From NCBI GenBank assembly GCA_951799445.1, contig OX637297.1, positions 11,160,001-11,224,000 on the forward strand: a stretch of DNA of 64,000 nt, given 5' to 3'. The notes below the pieces were generated by a model, which made no database searches, had not been told where the DNA came from, and was given only the letters and a program-made list of their open reading frames with translations. The first letter of the stretch is position 1; each line of letters begins with the position of its first letter. Both the position numbers and the translations under genes were made by a program. This document shows, piece by piece, positions 12,314 through 23,589 of the stretch. The DNA comes from Pseudisothecium myosuroides (lineage: Eukaryota > Streptophyta > Bryopsida > Hypnales > Lembophyllaceae).

Positions 12314-12911
12314 TTAATAGAGGTGAAACAAGTATGGGTTGAGCGGACTGTACTTGTTCTTCACCACATGATCCACCAATTTTGCCACTACACCCACGAA
12401 AACCTTACCCTAATGCACTGCCGTATCCTCCAAAGCTCCGAAGATGGTGTTTCCTACTGTGATCGTAACCTGGGTAGGCTTTTCCGGATACAAAAGCGGA
12501 ATCATAAATTCTAACACCCGTCTATGCCTCTCGCTCTTACACTCACTAATGGCGTATCCGTCCTTTGCTTTGATCGGATTTTGGAACTTTTCGCTCGATT
12601 ATTTTTCCGTTTGGGAGGCTAATCCAGGTCCAGACTTCTTGAACTTGTATACTTCCGCCCAAATGTCATCCGTCTAAGCTACGGGTCTACCCCTAATTGT
12701 CAACTCATATTGATTTGGGACCCCTTCGACGAGCTCCTCGATCATCTCCTTGTCCTTGACATTCCACGGCCTTCATATCAATTTGATGCACCCCATACGC
12801 GTTAGATCCTCGTCTAATTGCCTCCGCATGGTCGGATCCTCCGAAATAGCCGAATAAATCGTTCGTGCCGTGACCGTAATCTGGGTCTTTGGATCGCTAC
12901 CTTCCGCCATG
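12314..12911 (-). pseudogene. ORF1/gag-like protein, truncated copy III
   Basis: It starts at ATG 12911 (MAEGSDPKTQITVTARTIY), giving the best view of this family's N terminus. The shared blocks follow: LDEDLTRMG, RPW, MIEELVEG, DGYAISEC, LEFMIPLLYPEKPTQVTITV, NTIFGALE and PYLFHLY. Several stops are present. The frame ends at the junction with transposon copy 3, so it is either an insertion or a deletion product. The leader upstream (12912-13200) is rich in CTCTCTC and similar pyrimidine tracts. Confidence 0.65.
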
Positions 12912-13349
12912 ATTATCGACAAAAACAACACTAATCCGGTGCAATCAGCATCGACCTCCCCTTTCTCTCCCTGACACGATCTCTATCTCACCGCTCTTTC
13001 TCTCAACTATGCGCGCGCAGCAGTCTGTGAAAAAGGAAGAAGAATAGGGTTGGCTTGGCTTGAAGTACCCGTCGAGCTGCCGACCGTTTCCATAATGGAA
13101 CCCTAGTCTCCTAGGTCGGAACTCTAGACTGTAGGTTCCTACAATCCGGAAAATTACGGATTTTGGATTCGTCTACTATTGGTGATTAGCCAGTCGCAAC
13201 GGCTCTAACAACACGGAAACTGACTACTTTCATGTTATCCATAATTGGATCTAATTCACTATGTTTTACCAAAATTCAAATTTTTTTGGCTCTATTCTAA
13301 TCCTATTCTAATCTATTTTTACATACTTTGCATATACATACTCCCACAT

Positions 13350-13438
13350 ATATATCCTCGTGTCAAGTATAGCAAGTTAGCAACTGTTGGCAACATAAAT
13401 GGAAGTGTTGAGACCATCATTACCCTTGACTCAAGGAT
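13350..13438. repeat. A-type palindromes downstream of and inside relic A intron 2
   Basis: TATCCTCGTGTCAAGTATA (13353-13371) and CCTTGACTCAAGG (about 13424-13436). Both fit the A consensus TATCCTCGANTCGAGGATA with changes. The second lies about 28 bases after the splice donor at 13466. Confidence 0.6.
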
Positions 13439-13466
13439 ACATGACATAGTGGTAGAAGTTACAAAC

Positions 13467-16408
13467 CTTTGCAGCCAACATGAATTTCGCTCCTGTGTAG
13501 AGACCAAGGACGTTCTCCTCGGGTGTGGCGAAAGCTTGCAGAATGTCGAGGTAGAACTCCATTTGTAGTTCGTTGGGAAAAATTCTCCATTTGGATTCCG
13601 TGTTCCTTCCGGGATCCTTGTAGTACACGTGTGTTTCTTCCGGGGTACAATATTCCGTCTTCACATAATCACGAACCTTTGACACAAACTCGCTCTCTTT
13701 CTTAAATAGGAAGAGGAGCGGCACAGATGGTGCTTTCCCTTGATTCATGACGTTGTTGAGCATTTCTCCGTTGCAAGGAATGTACGTCAACTGAACGCAA
13801 TCATAGTCCTTCAATTTCAGTGCTGCGAATGAGGTGGCAGCGCTGAGGTCGTCCTTGTCCTCCAAGATGAAGAGCCAGACTTGAGGCTCTATCATGTTTG
13901 GCTCTAACTTCTCCAGAAGGAAGTTAAAGAGAGGATCCAGGTCAATTTCTCTATCTATAGCATTTGGCCTTGGGATTTCTCTGATGTCCAACACAGCGAG
14001 AGGAACCTCTCGGGCATAGTAGCAGTATTGCGTGCTGGTGACCAACGCCTTCGCGATAATGTTGATCCCACGCACCTGCACGCTGCCCTTTTGCTCTGGA
14101 AGCTGGTACTTCAGCTTCATGAACCTTTGAAATATGTAAAGGACTTTGGGAAATTCTTTTTTGAGGTCCTTTGCACATTTTGTCCATGCATCGTTCTGCT
14201 GTCGCTTCCTGACGTACTCGGGCTTGGAATAAGATAGCAGGAAATCCCAACTTCCAGACATGAACTGATGCCTTCTCTTCCAAGACTTCCAGTTTTCGTC
14301 AATTACGTCCTCTCCATTGTCAGTAAACTTCAGCGAAGGCTTGATGTCCATCGAATCCTGACGAATCACTTTTTTGCGCTTTCTGCGCTTAGCCCAATAC
14401 TGGTTCGACATGTTGTCCACAGCCAAAATTTGTGCTTTGCCGATGGACACCTTGGAGTATACGACCTTTCGATCTGGAGTAATACCGAGGTGATGTTCTA
14501 CTTGCACACCAAAATCCAAGTCCGTGAAGTGCCCCCCGTACTTGAAGAACTCTTTCTTCAGGGCGACCCTTTTGTAATGCTTTCCCTCCTTGTAGGGTTT
14601 CAAGGTGACGGGATCAATGATGTCGCCTTCGGCTTGCTTTGTCAAGAAGACCTTCTAGTTCTCAAAGAATTCGTCCGAGAGCGTGATGATTTGGATTTTG
14701 TTTTTGAGGTCCAAAGGACCTTTGACAGTCGAGCCTTCTTTATCTGGATTTATGCTCCGATATCTGTCGACGACTGCATCTATGAAATTATGTTGAACAA
14801 AACAAAGTGAACGTCAAATTGGTAATTTTTGTTCATTAGTTCCTCAATACAGCTTAACGTTGACTCGAGGATAAGATCAACAATAATATCAAGATTTAGA
14901 CAATACTACACTTAGAACTTACATATGTTTGAGAACGAGCCAGTATCATCGAACCGACTATAAACAAGAGGGATAGATTTTTACCTTGTAGTTGTTAAGA
15001 TTATAGACAGACTTGTTGCGCCAATTAGCACTCTCCTTTGGATTGTCTATCGGGCGCTTGCAGATGATCCAGATGTTTTGGCAACTGACTATTTGGTTTT
15101 CCCAGGTGGGCTGTGCAAATTCAAGATGATTTGTTGCGTTGTAGAACTGGGATATTTTTTGCAACTTGTTGGCATCCTGAGTCCACACAATGTATGCATC
15201 CCATCTCTATTGTTCCACTTTTCGATCTTCACCGCAACCAAAAATCTGCAGCTCTTTTGATGTTGTGACGCTGTGCTGACCGTTTATAATCATGAATTTG
15301 TTATTCTTGATTTGGTCCCAGGATGTTGGCTTGTTCATGAGCAACTCGTGTTTATGATTGACAGGCGTAACGCAAATCTTCTGCCGCTGCCTAATGTCCA
15401 CGAGCATGACGAGGAAGTCTTTGTTTTTCTCGATTGAGTCCCTCTGCAGTGCGCAAATCACATACTTGTCTCTCGCGATCATGCACTGCTTGATGTCCAT
15501 GCTTTGGGTTGCGTTGTCGAAGAGAAAGCAGCTTTTGTGTTCTGCCCAGAAGGCTCGCTGAATGATGGCGTGCTTCTGGTAATATTTGAGAGGCTCTTTT
15601 GATTGACCAGCTTCGACTTGGGTAAGTGCTGATCCAAAGCTCCCAGCGCCTGCAGTTTTGCCACAAAGACTCAGATTCTTCCTTTTCCTTGTGGACTCCG
15701 TTCCTTCGGAGTTTGCTTCGTCTCGTTTTTGAGACACAGACCTCTTCTGACTAGGTCTGGTACCCTGACTTGCCTCCTTGGTAGCACCAGATGGTGGGTT
15801 CTGTGTTGCACTGTTGAGGGCTCGTCGTCTCCAGCGACGTTCCTTCCTACGCTTGGAAGGGGCTTGACATTGGCTCCCGCGTATTGATCGAGGGTCTGAA
15901 AGATCAGCTGCAATTTGGTTGCATTCCCTTGTGTTGTAGTGTCCGTCCAAGGGACATACCCAAGCATCTCAAACTTGTCATTCAGGGAGTCCATCTGCAA
16001 TCCCTCGAGGAAGGTCATTAAATTCTCGAGGTCAAATTTGGCGTGACTTAAGCACACGTTTATTACAATTGTGTGGCAGTGCTTTCCGGCATTGCCATTG
16101 TTGTTTACTTTGCGGAAAACAACGGCTACGTAGTTTTTGTGGTGGTGGTTGATGAGCATGACCTTCTCGTTCATGTTCCACGGTAGGTACTTGGTTTGGC
16201 CTGCCACCCTGTACCTCAGGTACGCAAATTTTTTCCACCTGCTCACTCCGAAACTCCATGTTGCTATATGCTCCTTGAACTACCAGAGGCTGTCGTAATT
16301 GCCCTCCATTTCATCGATAAAAGGTTTGTCATTCAATGGATTGACAAATGGTTCGAGGTGGTGCTCAGTTTTGGAGTAATTATAGTGTTCTTCTGCTGCC
16401 TTGGTAAC
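13467..16408 (-). pseudogene. ParB-like/methyltransferase-like protein A
   Basis: Exon 1 (about 16408-14985) begins after an AATTGCAG acceptor. It encodes an N-terminal domain (SRWKKFAYLRYRVAGQ), a basic Ser/Lys linker, then a ParB/DGQHR-like domain: LVDIRQRQKICVTP, FMIINGQHSVTTSK, DAYIVWTQD, then QFYNATNHLEFAQPTW. It ends AAG|GTAAAA. Exon 2 (about 14777-13467) carries KEFFKYGGHF, WAKRRKRKKV, a Rossmann-like stretch (AVLDIREI, VWLFILED) and a C-terminal VLGLYTGAKFMLAAK, which resembles the F-x-G-x-G glycine loop of beta-class N6/N4 DNA methyltransferases. No DPPY/NPPW motif is visible. Several stops and frame changes are present. ParB plus methyltransferase is a combination known from bacterial mobile elements. 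The fold calls here are inference, supported by the alignment with relics B and C. Confidence 0.6.
14859..14880. repeat. A-type palindrome in relic A intron 1
   Basis: GTTGACTCGAGGATAAG keeps the right arm TCGAGGATA of the A consensus with a diverged left arm. It lies in the intron between the ParB-like and methyltransferase-like exons. Confidence 0.5.
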
Positions 16409-16991
16409 CTGCAATTACAAATAAGCAAAACATGTTAGCTGTGTATTGTCGTGTCGAGGATAAAGTGAATATCAATTCTGGAAGGTTTCCTATGGGGTGA
16501 TTACCGGTGATTAATATCTTTTTTATTTAGTTTTTTACCTGAGGATGACTATTTTGGTTTGTGGTGGACACAAGGGTCCACCGGTTTTAGTGTTTGCATG
16601 TCTTTTGAACGGCTTTCTTTACTATAAAGTCGATGACACCTATTGAATTGATGGGACTTATTTGTGCTGCGTGGTCATTATCCTCGGCTCGAGTATAGCC
16701 TTCGTTGACTGTTATATTGATCATGGATAGCGGAACGTATTTTATATTTATGCTATTTTACAACTATTTCTCAATTAACTTTATTCTCTTTGTATTGTCG
16801 GGCCAACGATACCTTTATCTGTTGTTCTACTTATTTATGTCTTTTGCATTTCTTAGAGTTATGGCTTTTTATAATAAGAGTTGTTGAGGTTAGTTGGGTT
16901 TCATTTACTGTTTTCCAGTTGTTTTTGGCGTCTAATGTTTCTGTGTGGGTATCGTTCTCATAATTGTATTTATCCTCGACCCAAGGATAAA
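16409..16991. repeat. 5' flank of relic A with A-type palindromes
   Basis: Half or full A-type sites lie at 16450-16463 (GTGTCGAGGATAAA), 16678-16697 (TTATCCTCGGCTCGAGTATA) and 16969-16991 (left arm TTTATCCTCG, right arm AAGGATAAA). No supported ORF lies between them; any first exon of A would be here. Confidence 0.6.
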
Positions 16992-17234
16992 ACATCATAT
17001 TCATTAAAATGGGAGTTTCGGACCCTCCCAAAATAATATTGTTCATTTCTAGGCCAAGAATTTGAAGTTTAGTGGAAGTAATTTTAAGTTGAGGTTAGTT
17101 GGGTGTAGGGATATAAGGTATAAATTCCATTACAATGGGAGTTCAGGGCTGTCACAACTCCTCGTACAAACTACGGTTCATCATTATTTTAGTGGTTATT
17201 ATATATAGAATCCTATTGTGTTCCCTGTTGGACA

Positions 17235-17475
17235 CCAAGTCATGAGCTGAACGATTGGTTGTAAGAGGCTATTCATCTCATTTAGGCGGTCCGGGTTCGA
17301 TTCCCATCGACCTCGTATGAGCGGCTATGAGATGTACATGACTTGGTGTTGCTTAGTGAGCTTTGCAGGCAGGAAAGTGGTAACAACCAACCAGCCCCAT
17401 TCCCAGAATTGTGACAAGTGCTTAATGCGTTAACAAAATAAAAAGTGGTCTTACCCACTACCCTTTTTTGCACTT
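17235..17475 (+). mobile_element. tRNA-derived SINE
   Basis: A box-A-like sequence (TGAGCTGAACGATTGG, 17243-17258) is followed 35 bases later by a perfect box B (GGTTCGATTCC, 17294-17304), the internal RNA polymerase III promoter seen in plant SINEs. No full tRNA cloverleaf can be drawn. ACACCAAGTCATG near 17232 is repeated inverted at about 17338-17350. The body ends near TACCCTTTTTTG, a T run that could terminate Pol III. Target duplications were not identified. Confidence 0.6.
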
Positions 17476-17824
17476 GTAATTAATTTCCAATTTATTTTTA
17501 AGGTACACATATAACAAAAATGATGTCAATACAGATAGAAATAAATGTAGAATGTAATGGTAAATATATTAAATACTATGTATAAAAGCACTTGCTCCAC
17601 AAAATACTTTGTACAATATAAAATAGATGTTTCCATAGAAATCAATGAAATCAAATCATTCTTAATATTCCAAAATATACTATCTACTCTATAAAAAAAC
17701 ATATAAAATCGTATAAAATCATTTGTGGGTATGCAAAGCAAAACCACAAAATAGAACATCAAATAGAAACTATCAAACGTAGGTTAAAATACTATAAAAT
17801 ATCTCTATAGTATCCCATATATGC
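17476..17824. other. AT-rich spacer
   Basis: Very AT-rich sequence; a minus-strand frame of 78 residues (17762-17526) is low-complexity and unsupported. Confidence 0.4.
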
Positions 17825-20645
17825 TTAATCAGAGGGGCTTGAAGCCAAACTCTCTTTGATGATATCAACCTGAGTCAATGGGATTTTATAAATAGGATCC
17901 ACTTTGTCCTTCTTCACCCGAGACTTCCATGCCGTGAGTAGACCTTTTGTGTCTTCCCAGATTGGATCCTCTAATTCATTCACTCTCCAACGCAATCCTT
18001 TGGCAGAGTCCCATCCAGAATAGGATACCTGGATATCTCGCTCTCGTGCCGTGGACTTCAAGTACTGAATGAGTACACAATTGGGATGGATTGGACTTGT
18101 AAAAGGATCAGACAAGGCTAGAGCAATCCATACAGGTTTTGTATCCTTTGGTCGAAGGGCGACGAGATACCCCTTGTAAACATCACGCGCCACTCGAAAA
18201 GACGGCAATGGGCGATTGCAGAATTGCCCCACAAAGGCATCATCCTCAGCAAACTCCTCATGAACTTCACCTTCTTCATCCAACTCATTCCCTTCTGTTC
18301 TTTCAATTCGAGAAGAAGGCCAGAAGCCATCCCTCAACGCTACAGCTAGTTCAATCGGCTCCTTCAAAGCTGCATTCACAGCTCGCCAATAGAACACCAA
18401 ATGTTCAAAACGTCTCCTATACTCCCCACTTCCGTCTTCATTGCACAATGCCTTCCAATATTTGATGAACCCAGATAACCCCTTATAAATGTTGTCCACG
18501 CCGCACATTGGAAGGTGGACAACAGGCATTGGCTCCCCACAAGGCCATACACTATGTCCTTCGGAATCCTCTTGCCACATTTTGATCCCTCCACCTTCTT
18601 GTAGGAGCCAATCACTATCCATGCAATACAGCTTGTACTTCATGATAGGGACACCAACAAAATTCAAATAAAACTTGAATTGTTGTGCCTTTGTATGGCC
18701 AACAAGTGCATTCTCCCCTACAAGAAGCGAGCCTTCTATGAATGCTTTGAAATCAGGTACCTCTTCAATAAGATGAGGAATTGGAGGAACGGAGTCCACA
18801 TCCATGAAGGACTTCATAAGAGATGGGATGGTTGGGAAGTTATCTTTCTTCAATTGCATACTCCATTTCCCAAACAAGGCGTCAATGTCGTCATGTGTGT
18901 GACCGACCAACATGAAACTCACATAAACCTCATGAAAGACCTTCTTCGCAACAAGAAGGGACCAAAATGCAAATACAAATCTATTCTTGTTGTCCCCCGT
19001 GGCGTTGTCCATTTGGATGTTTAGCACCGGAGGAAGACGAGTTCCAGCAATTGCAACTTCCGGAGCAAGTCAAAGCGATGACTTGCACATATCAGCTCCT
19101 TGCAATACCGCGCAAAATATAAGAGCTGAGCCCGACCCAATAAACAATTCCCAAGAGGAATACTTTGGAGGCAACTTGAGGTCCCGTAAAAGCTTTGCTA
19201 ACGACCCAACCGTGTAGTTTGAGTCATGGAGGAAGATATCAAGACCGTAATGTGCGTAACGCACATCACCATGCCCGTGGGCAATCATACCTATCACAGA
19301 TACCGGTAGCTTCATGAGTCCATCAAGTTGTTTGCTCTTGTGCGAGAATACAGGAGAAGCCGTTTTAGCATGATCCATTTTGTCATGCATGATTGTCAAG
19401 CACTCATGAGGATATGCACTTGACGCGTAGCAATTGGCATAGTATTGATCCTAATGTGCTCAAGCTGTAGCCAAATGTTTTTCCAAGATTTGGCTCCATT
19501 TCTATTGTAAGCCAGCAACGGCGGTCCTCTTGAGAGTCTTCAATCTATCACATTTTGCACAACGTGCAAAATTATCTCCAAGCTTCTTGGCATTGTATTC
19601 AGGGAAGTTCAATTTCCTGATCTTACTGATATTAGAAAAAAAGACTTCCTTTAATCCAAATACAGCGTTCGCTGTGTTGACCTCGGGAATAGTCTCCTTC
19701 CATTTGAAGGAGGCCGGCAAAATCTTTGACACCACCTTCACTCTTGAAGGAAGAGTGTGAGAGCAATGTGGCATATGGTCCGTCGACTTCTCAAGGACAC
19801 ACTTCAACGTAGCGGTGGCCTGCAACGTATGTTTGCGAGGATTGAGCGTGCCCAAGTTACTGTGACGCTAAGCTTGTTCAACTTTGGCAGCAAACCCTTG
19901 GAAACAGTGGAAGGTGCTCTCCAAGACACCAGCAATATGCCACCAAACAAACATCAATCCCTTCGACAGTCACTACCCTCTTGCCTTCACCATTACGATG
20001 GACTTGGCGATGTACATCCAACTTCATGTGGTACCGAAATTTGAAAGTGGAGTTCTGGTACATACGTTCTCGAAATGCTTGAATCTTCTCTCTTGGAAAA
20101 GGTTGAACGTAGTTCTTTGAGCAGCACGGTTTGCTCAATACTAGATTAATCGATGCTTGGGTGAGCAATGTCTTGGCCTTCACACAAATCTGAACAGAAG
20201 GGTTTCTGACGACGCTTGCATATGGTCTACACCTAGAGGAGGATGCTTGTAAGAGGCTGGCTTGTCGACGGTTGTACTTGTCCCTAAGGTCATGGTCGCG
20301 TAGGCTTGCTCCATTCAAGTACACATGTTTAACCGGCCATGCTCGTAAAGAGTACCTCCAATCATTAGGAACGACATCAGCAACCAGGGACTTTGAGATT
20401 TGGATGGCAATAAGGGAATCTCCCAAGGGACCATCAAAACCAATAACGAGGTCAGAATTAACGCTGTGATAAATTCCCTCCGCTACTACCACACTAGCCG
20501 CATTGTGCAAGGTGACCACCTTCGTAATCCAGAGATGTCGTGGGATGCCTTCACAGTCAAGAATATCGAGAACATCTTCAGCCACATTGTTAATCTCTCC
20601 TTCATCGGAAGAGTACTCTGGTACCACTTGCCTTGCAGCCTCCAT
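17825..20645 (-). pseudogene. DUF7869-type transposase-like protein
   Basis: The minus strand keeps a long protein in three open blocks with breaks between them. 20645-19878 is N-terminal (MEAARQVVPEYSSDEGEI, later SVQICVKAKTLLTQ and a KFRYHMKLDVHRQVH stretch). 19855-19070 is the middle, with a CAKCDRLK Cys pair and the block KMDHAKTASPVFSHKSKQLD. The longest open block, 19027-17825 (400 residues), contains IQMDNATGDNKNRFVFAFWS and VGHTHDDIDALFGKWS. I recognise the D-N-x3-N-KN-x2-V-x-AF and VGHTH-x-DIDA motifs from the DUF7869 family, widespread in plants and protists and considered transposase-derived. At least one frameshift and several stops break the N-terminal half. It borders a palindrome array carrying B-type half sites. 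Confidence 0.8.
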
Positions 20646-20737
20646 AATGTCTGCATATGGACCACATAAACATCAGTGACTCATATGACAGTGTGTACCA
20701 ATTCCAATTTGAACATGCACAAACATCCACTCATGTA

Positions 20738-22085
20738 ACTCAACTCGAGTCGACTTGAATATCCCTATAACAAGTAAGAAACTAGTATCCACTAATATAG
20801 AATCTGAAAATGATTATTGGTGAATACCAATCGTAAATACAACAAACAATTATCACATTGCAGCCTCGGATGCGACGTGGGAATACACTACGAATTACTT
20901 GCAATTGCAAGTTTCCATTACAATATAACCGAACAATCAAAATAGATTACACTCAATTTCAAAACCAATTTACCCTCACTTCAACTCAAGGCAAGTTGAA
21001 TTATAAGTCCCCTCACAAAAATTTGACGAAGTATGACTCAAGTTAAGCTAGAACTCTATGCGAAGTTCCTATATCATGAACGTCAATTGTTGATAATTAG
21101 TAGAGTTATTCAAATTCAGTCAAACCAATATGAACTATAGCAACACAACCCCCCATTCTGCAATTTAACTCAAATCAAGTTAAATTACCATTACAAATGC
21201 TGTAATATGCAATTCAAATAGCAATTACTGAGAATATCTATATATAATCCATGTTCCTCATTTTAACTGGAACCAAGATCAATATCCACTTGCACCATGT
21301 TAAATTACAACTATTCAACCACCTATATTCAATTTAACTTGCACCATGATAAATTACCATTATGCAGTCCCCTATTTGCAATTCAACTCGCACCCAGTTA
21401 AATAACAACTATTTAACCCCATATCTTCAGTTTGACCTGAACCTTGATAAATTACCATTATGCAGTCTCCTACCTTCATTTTAACTTGAACCATGTTAAA
21501 TTACCATTATGCAGTCCCTTATCTGCAGTTCAACTCGAACCATGTTAAATTACCATTGAGCAGTCTACAATTTGCATTTTAACTCGAACCATGTTAAATT
21601 ACCATTATACAGTCCTTTCTCTGCAAATCAACTCGAACCATGTTAAATTACCATTGAGCAGTCCCTAATTTGCAGTTTAACTCGAGCCATGTTAAATTAC
21701 CATTATGCAGTCAATAATCTGCAATTCAACTCGAACCATGTTGAATTACCATTGTGCAATCCCCAATCTACAGTTCAACTCGGATCGAGTTAAATTTCCA
21801 TTACGTAGTTTGATATCTGCAGTTTAACTTGCAGCATGTTAAATCACCACACTTAAGACCTATTTCGAAGTCGCAGATCACAGTTCTCTACCTTTCATAG
21901 TAACTACAGTTCAACTCAAATTGAGCTAAACTAACTCCAATGCAAAATGTATTATTCATGATATGATAAATTCTGTAGTTCATAGATGGGTAATTCAACT
22001 CGAATTGAGTAGAATAGTCGTAACTCGTATTGGGAAGCGGTGTTCTCTTTGAATGCAGTTCAACTTGCGCCGAGTTGAATTGTCA
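20738..22085. repeat. 49-bp tandem array built on B-type palindromic motif
   Basis: Between about 21165 and 21850, about 14 units recur every 49 bases. The CCATG or equivalent centre falls at 21295, 21344, 21393, 21442, 21491, 21540, 21589, 21638, 21687, 21736, 21785 and 21833. Each unit contains AACTCGAACCATGTTAAATT, a degenerate relative of TCAACTCGANTCGAGTTGA. The unit at 21785 is nearly palindromic (AACTCGGATCGAGTT). Non-tandem sites flank it at 20745, 20977 and about 22060. The array lies directly upstream of the DUF7869 gene, on its 5' side. Confidence 0.85.
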
Positions 22086-23580
22086 AATCTATATCACTTA
22101 AATGTTAGGTCCACTTTGTTAATATGACACACTCCGTAAAAACCGGCGTGTTTATCGATAGAACTCACGCTTTCTCATTCAGTAACGAAACGTGTACAAT
22201 GAACAAAATTATGAATGATTGTAGCTCGAACTCAAGAACTGAATGTAAGAAATTTGTCACTTTCAATTGGTCTCGACATCACTACCCTGACAACATTGCT
22301 CTACCAAGCATTCACACATGTCCCCAGACAATACAAAGCTTGTTCGAGGCAACGTCATTCTAATTCCAAAACATCCTAAAGCACGCAACACTGTCAAAGG
22401 ATAATCCTTTTAGTCGGACACGCACATGCGCTCACTCACAAAGAACTTAGAAGCAAGAGTCGACGAGGTAATACGGATGTGACACAATCTACGCAAGCGC
22501 AAGCAACGACAACGAAAGCTACTAGCACCGAACACCACCTGTGAACACCAACTACCAAACACCGATGATCAAAAAAATGAGCAAGCAAACTTCATCCGAG
22601 AGGAGAATGAGCAACGTCCGTACGTGGGAGAATTCCAACGGGAAGAAATGGAGGAATTTCAAAATCTCTCTGGGCAGAAGTTTCGATATCGGAAATCGAA
22701 GCTCTATTTCCAAAAAGACTCCACATTTTTCATTCTGAAAAAAGAATTTCAGCAGCTGGAAAGTGATCGCCTTCTGCGTTTTGTGTCTACCTTTATCTAT
22801 AGTGGCTACAACAAACGTAGCTAGACATAAATAAGGAATTATCCCAACAGCTATACTTTTTTTGCATTTCTGTTTTCTGACAAATTCCTTGGAAGTATCA
22901 AAGAACTTGTCAGAGAATCCAGGCTACTTTTGAAAAATGGTTAAAAATAACAAAATAATTTAAATAAATTCCAACACGAAGAGAATAATTTTGCCTGCGT
23001 GCATTCCAATTTTCTAATCCACTAGTTATCTTCTTATGTTGCGTACTACTATTCTAAGCTTGTCAAAGCATTTTAGAAACCTTTTCAGTCCTTCACAAAC
23101 TAATGAATGGCCCTAGGACTTAGGGTTTAGTGTTCAAAGTAAACAATTAAAAAATCCCCAAAGTCAATGACCTCATATGTGAATGAAATACATAAAAATG
23201 TATAATCATTAAATAAATAAAATTTTAACAAATTGAAAGTTCAGGGGTCAATTTGTAATTGTTTCTTTTTTATATTCCTACATGAAATAAAAAAAATGGT
23301 AGTAAAGTATGCTTTGAGTGTACTTGAATGAACTCAAAGAGCAAAAATTGTAGACTTGGTTCATAAAAGGCTTCAAAAGAATACCAAAGTTGCCAAACAC
23401 TTGCAAGTGTTAATTAAAGTTCACACCAATATTCAAATTCTAGACCAATTTTAAGTCAACTACACATGAACAAATCAAGAAATGGGAATAAATTGTGTCC
23501 TCCACTTTTATTACCACAAATATCAGAAGACATTATTTTAAGTGTGAAAGTTTTTTAAAGAAACTACAAATTCAAGTAGT
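22086..23580. other. No gene recognised
   Basis: AT-rich DNA. Short frames at 22.12-22.36 kb and 22.54-22.82 kb have no recognisable motif and no repeat partner in the window. Confidence 0.4.
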
Positions 23581-23589
23581 AGGTACTCC

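Noticed and set aside
13467..14774. Active DNA methyltransferase
   Set aside because: The cofactor-like loop is there, but no DPPY, NPPY or NPPW motif is seen in A or C, and the frames are broken.
17288..17306. tRNA gene
   Set aside because: The GGTTCGATTCC box B is perfect, but no acceptor or anticodon stem can be formed around it. A SINE explains it better.
17825..19027. Active transposase gene
   Set aside because: The 400-residue block is open, but the upstream half of the protein has stops and frame changes, so a complete product is unlikely.
21165..21850. CRISPR-like array
   Set aside because: The whole 49-base unit is repeated with drift; there are no unique spacers, no cas genes, and the context is eukaryotic.
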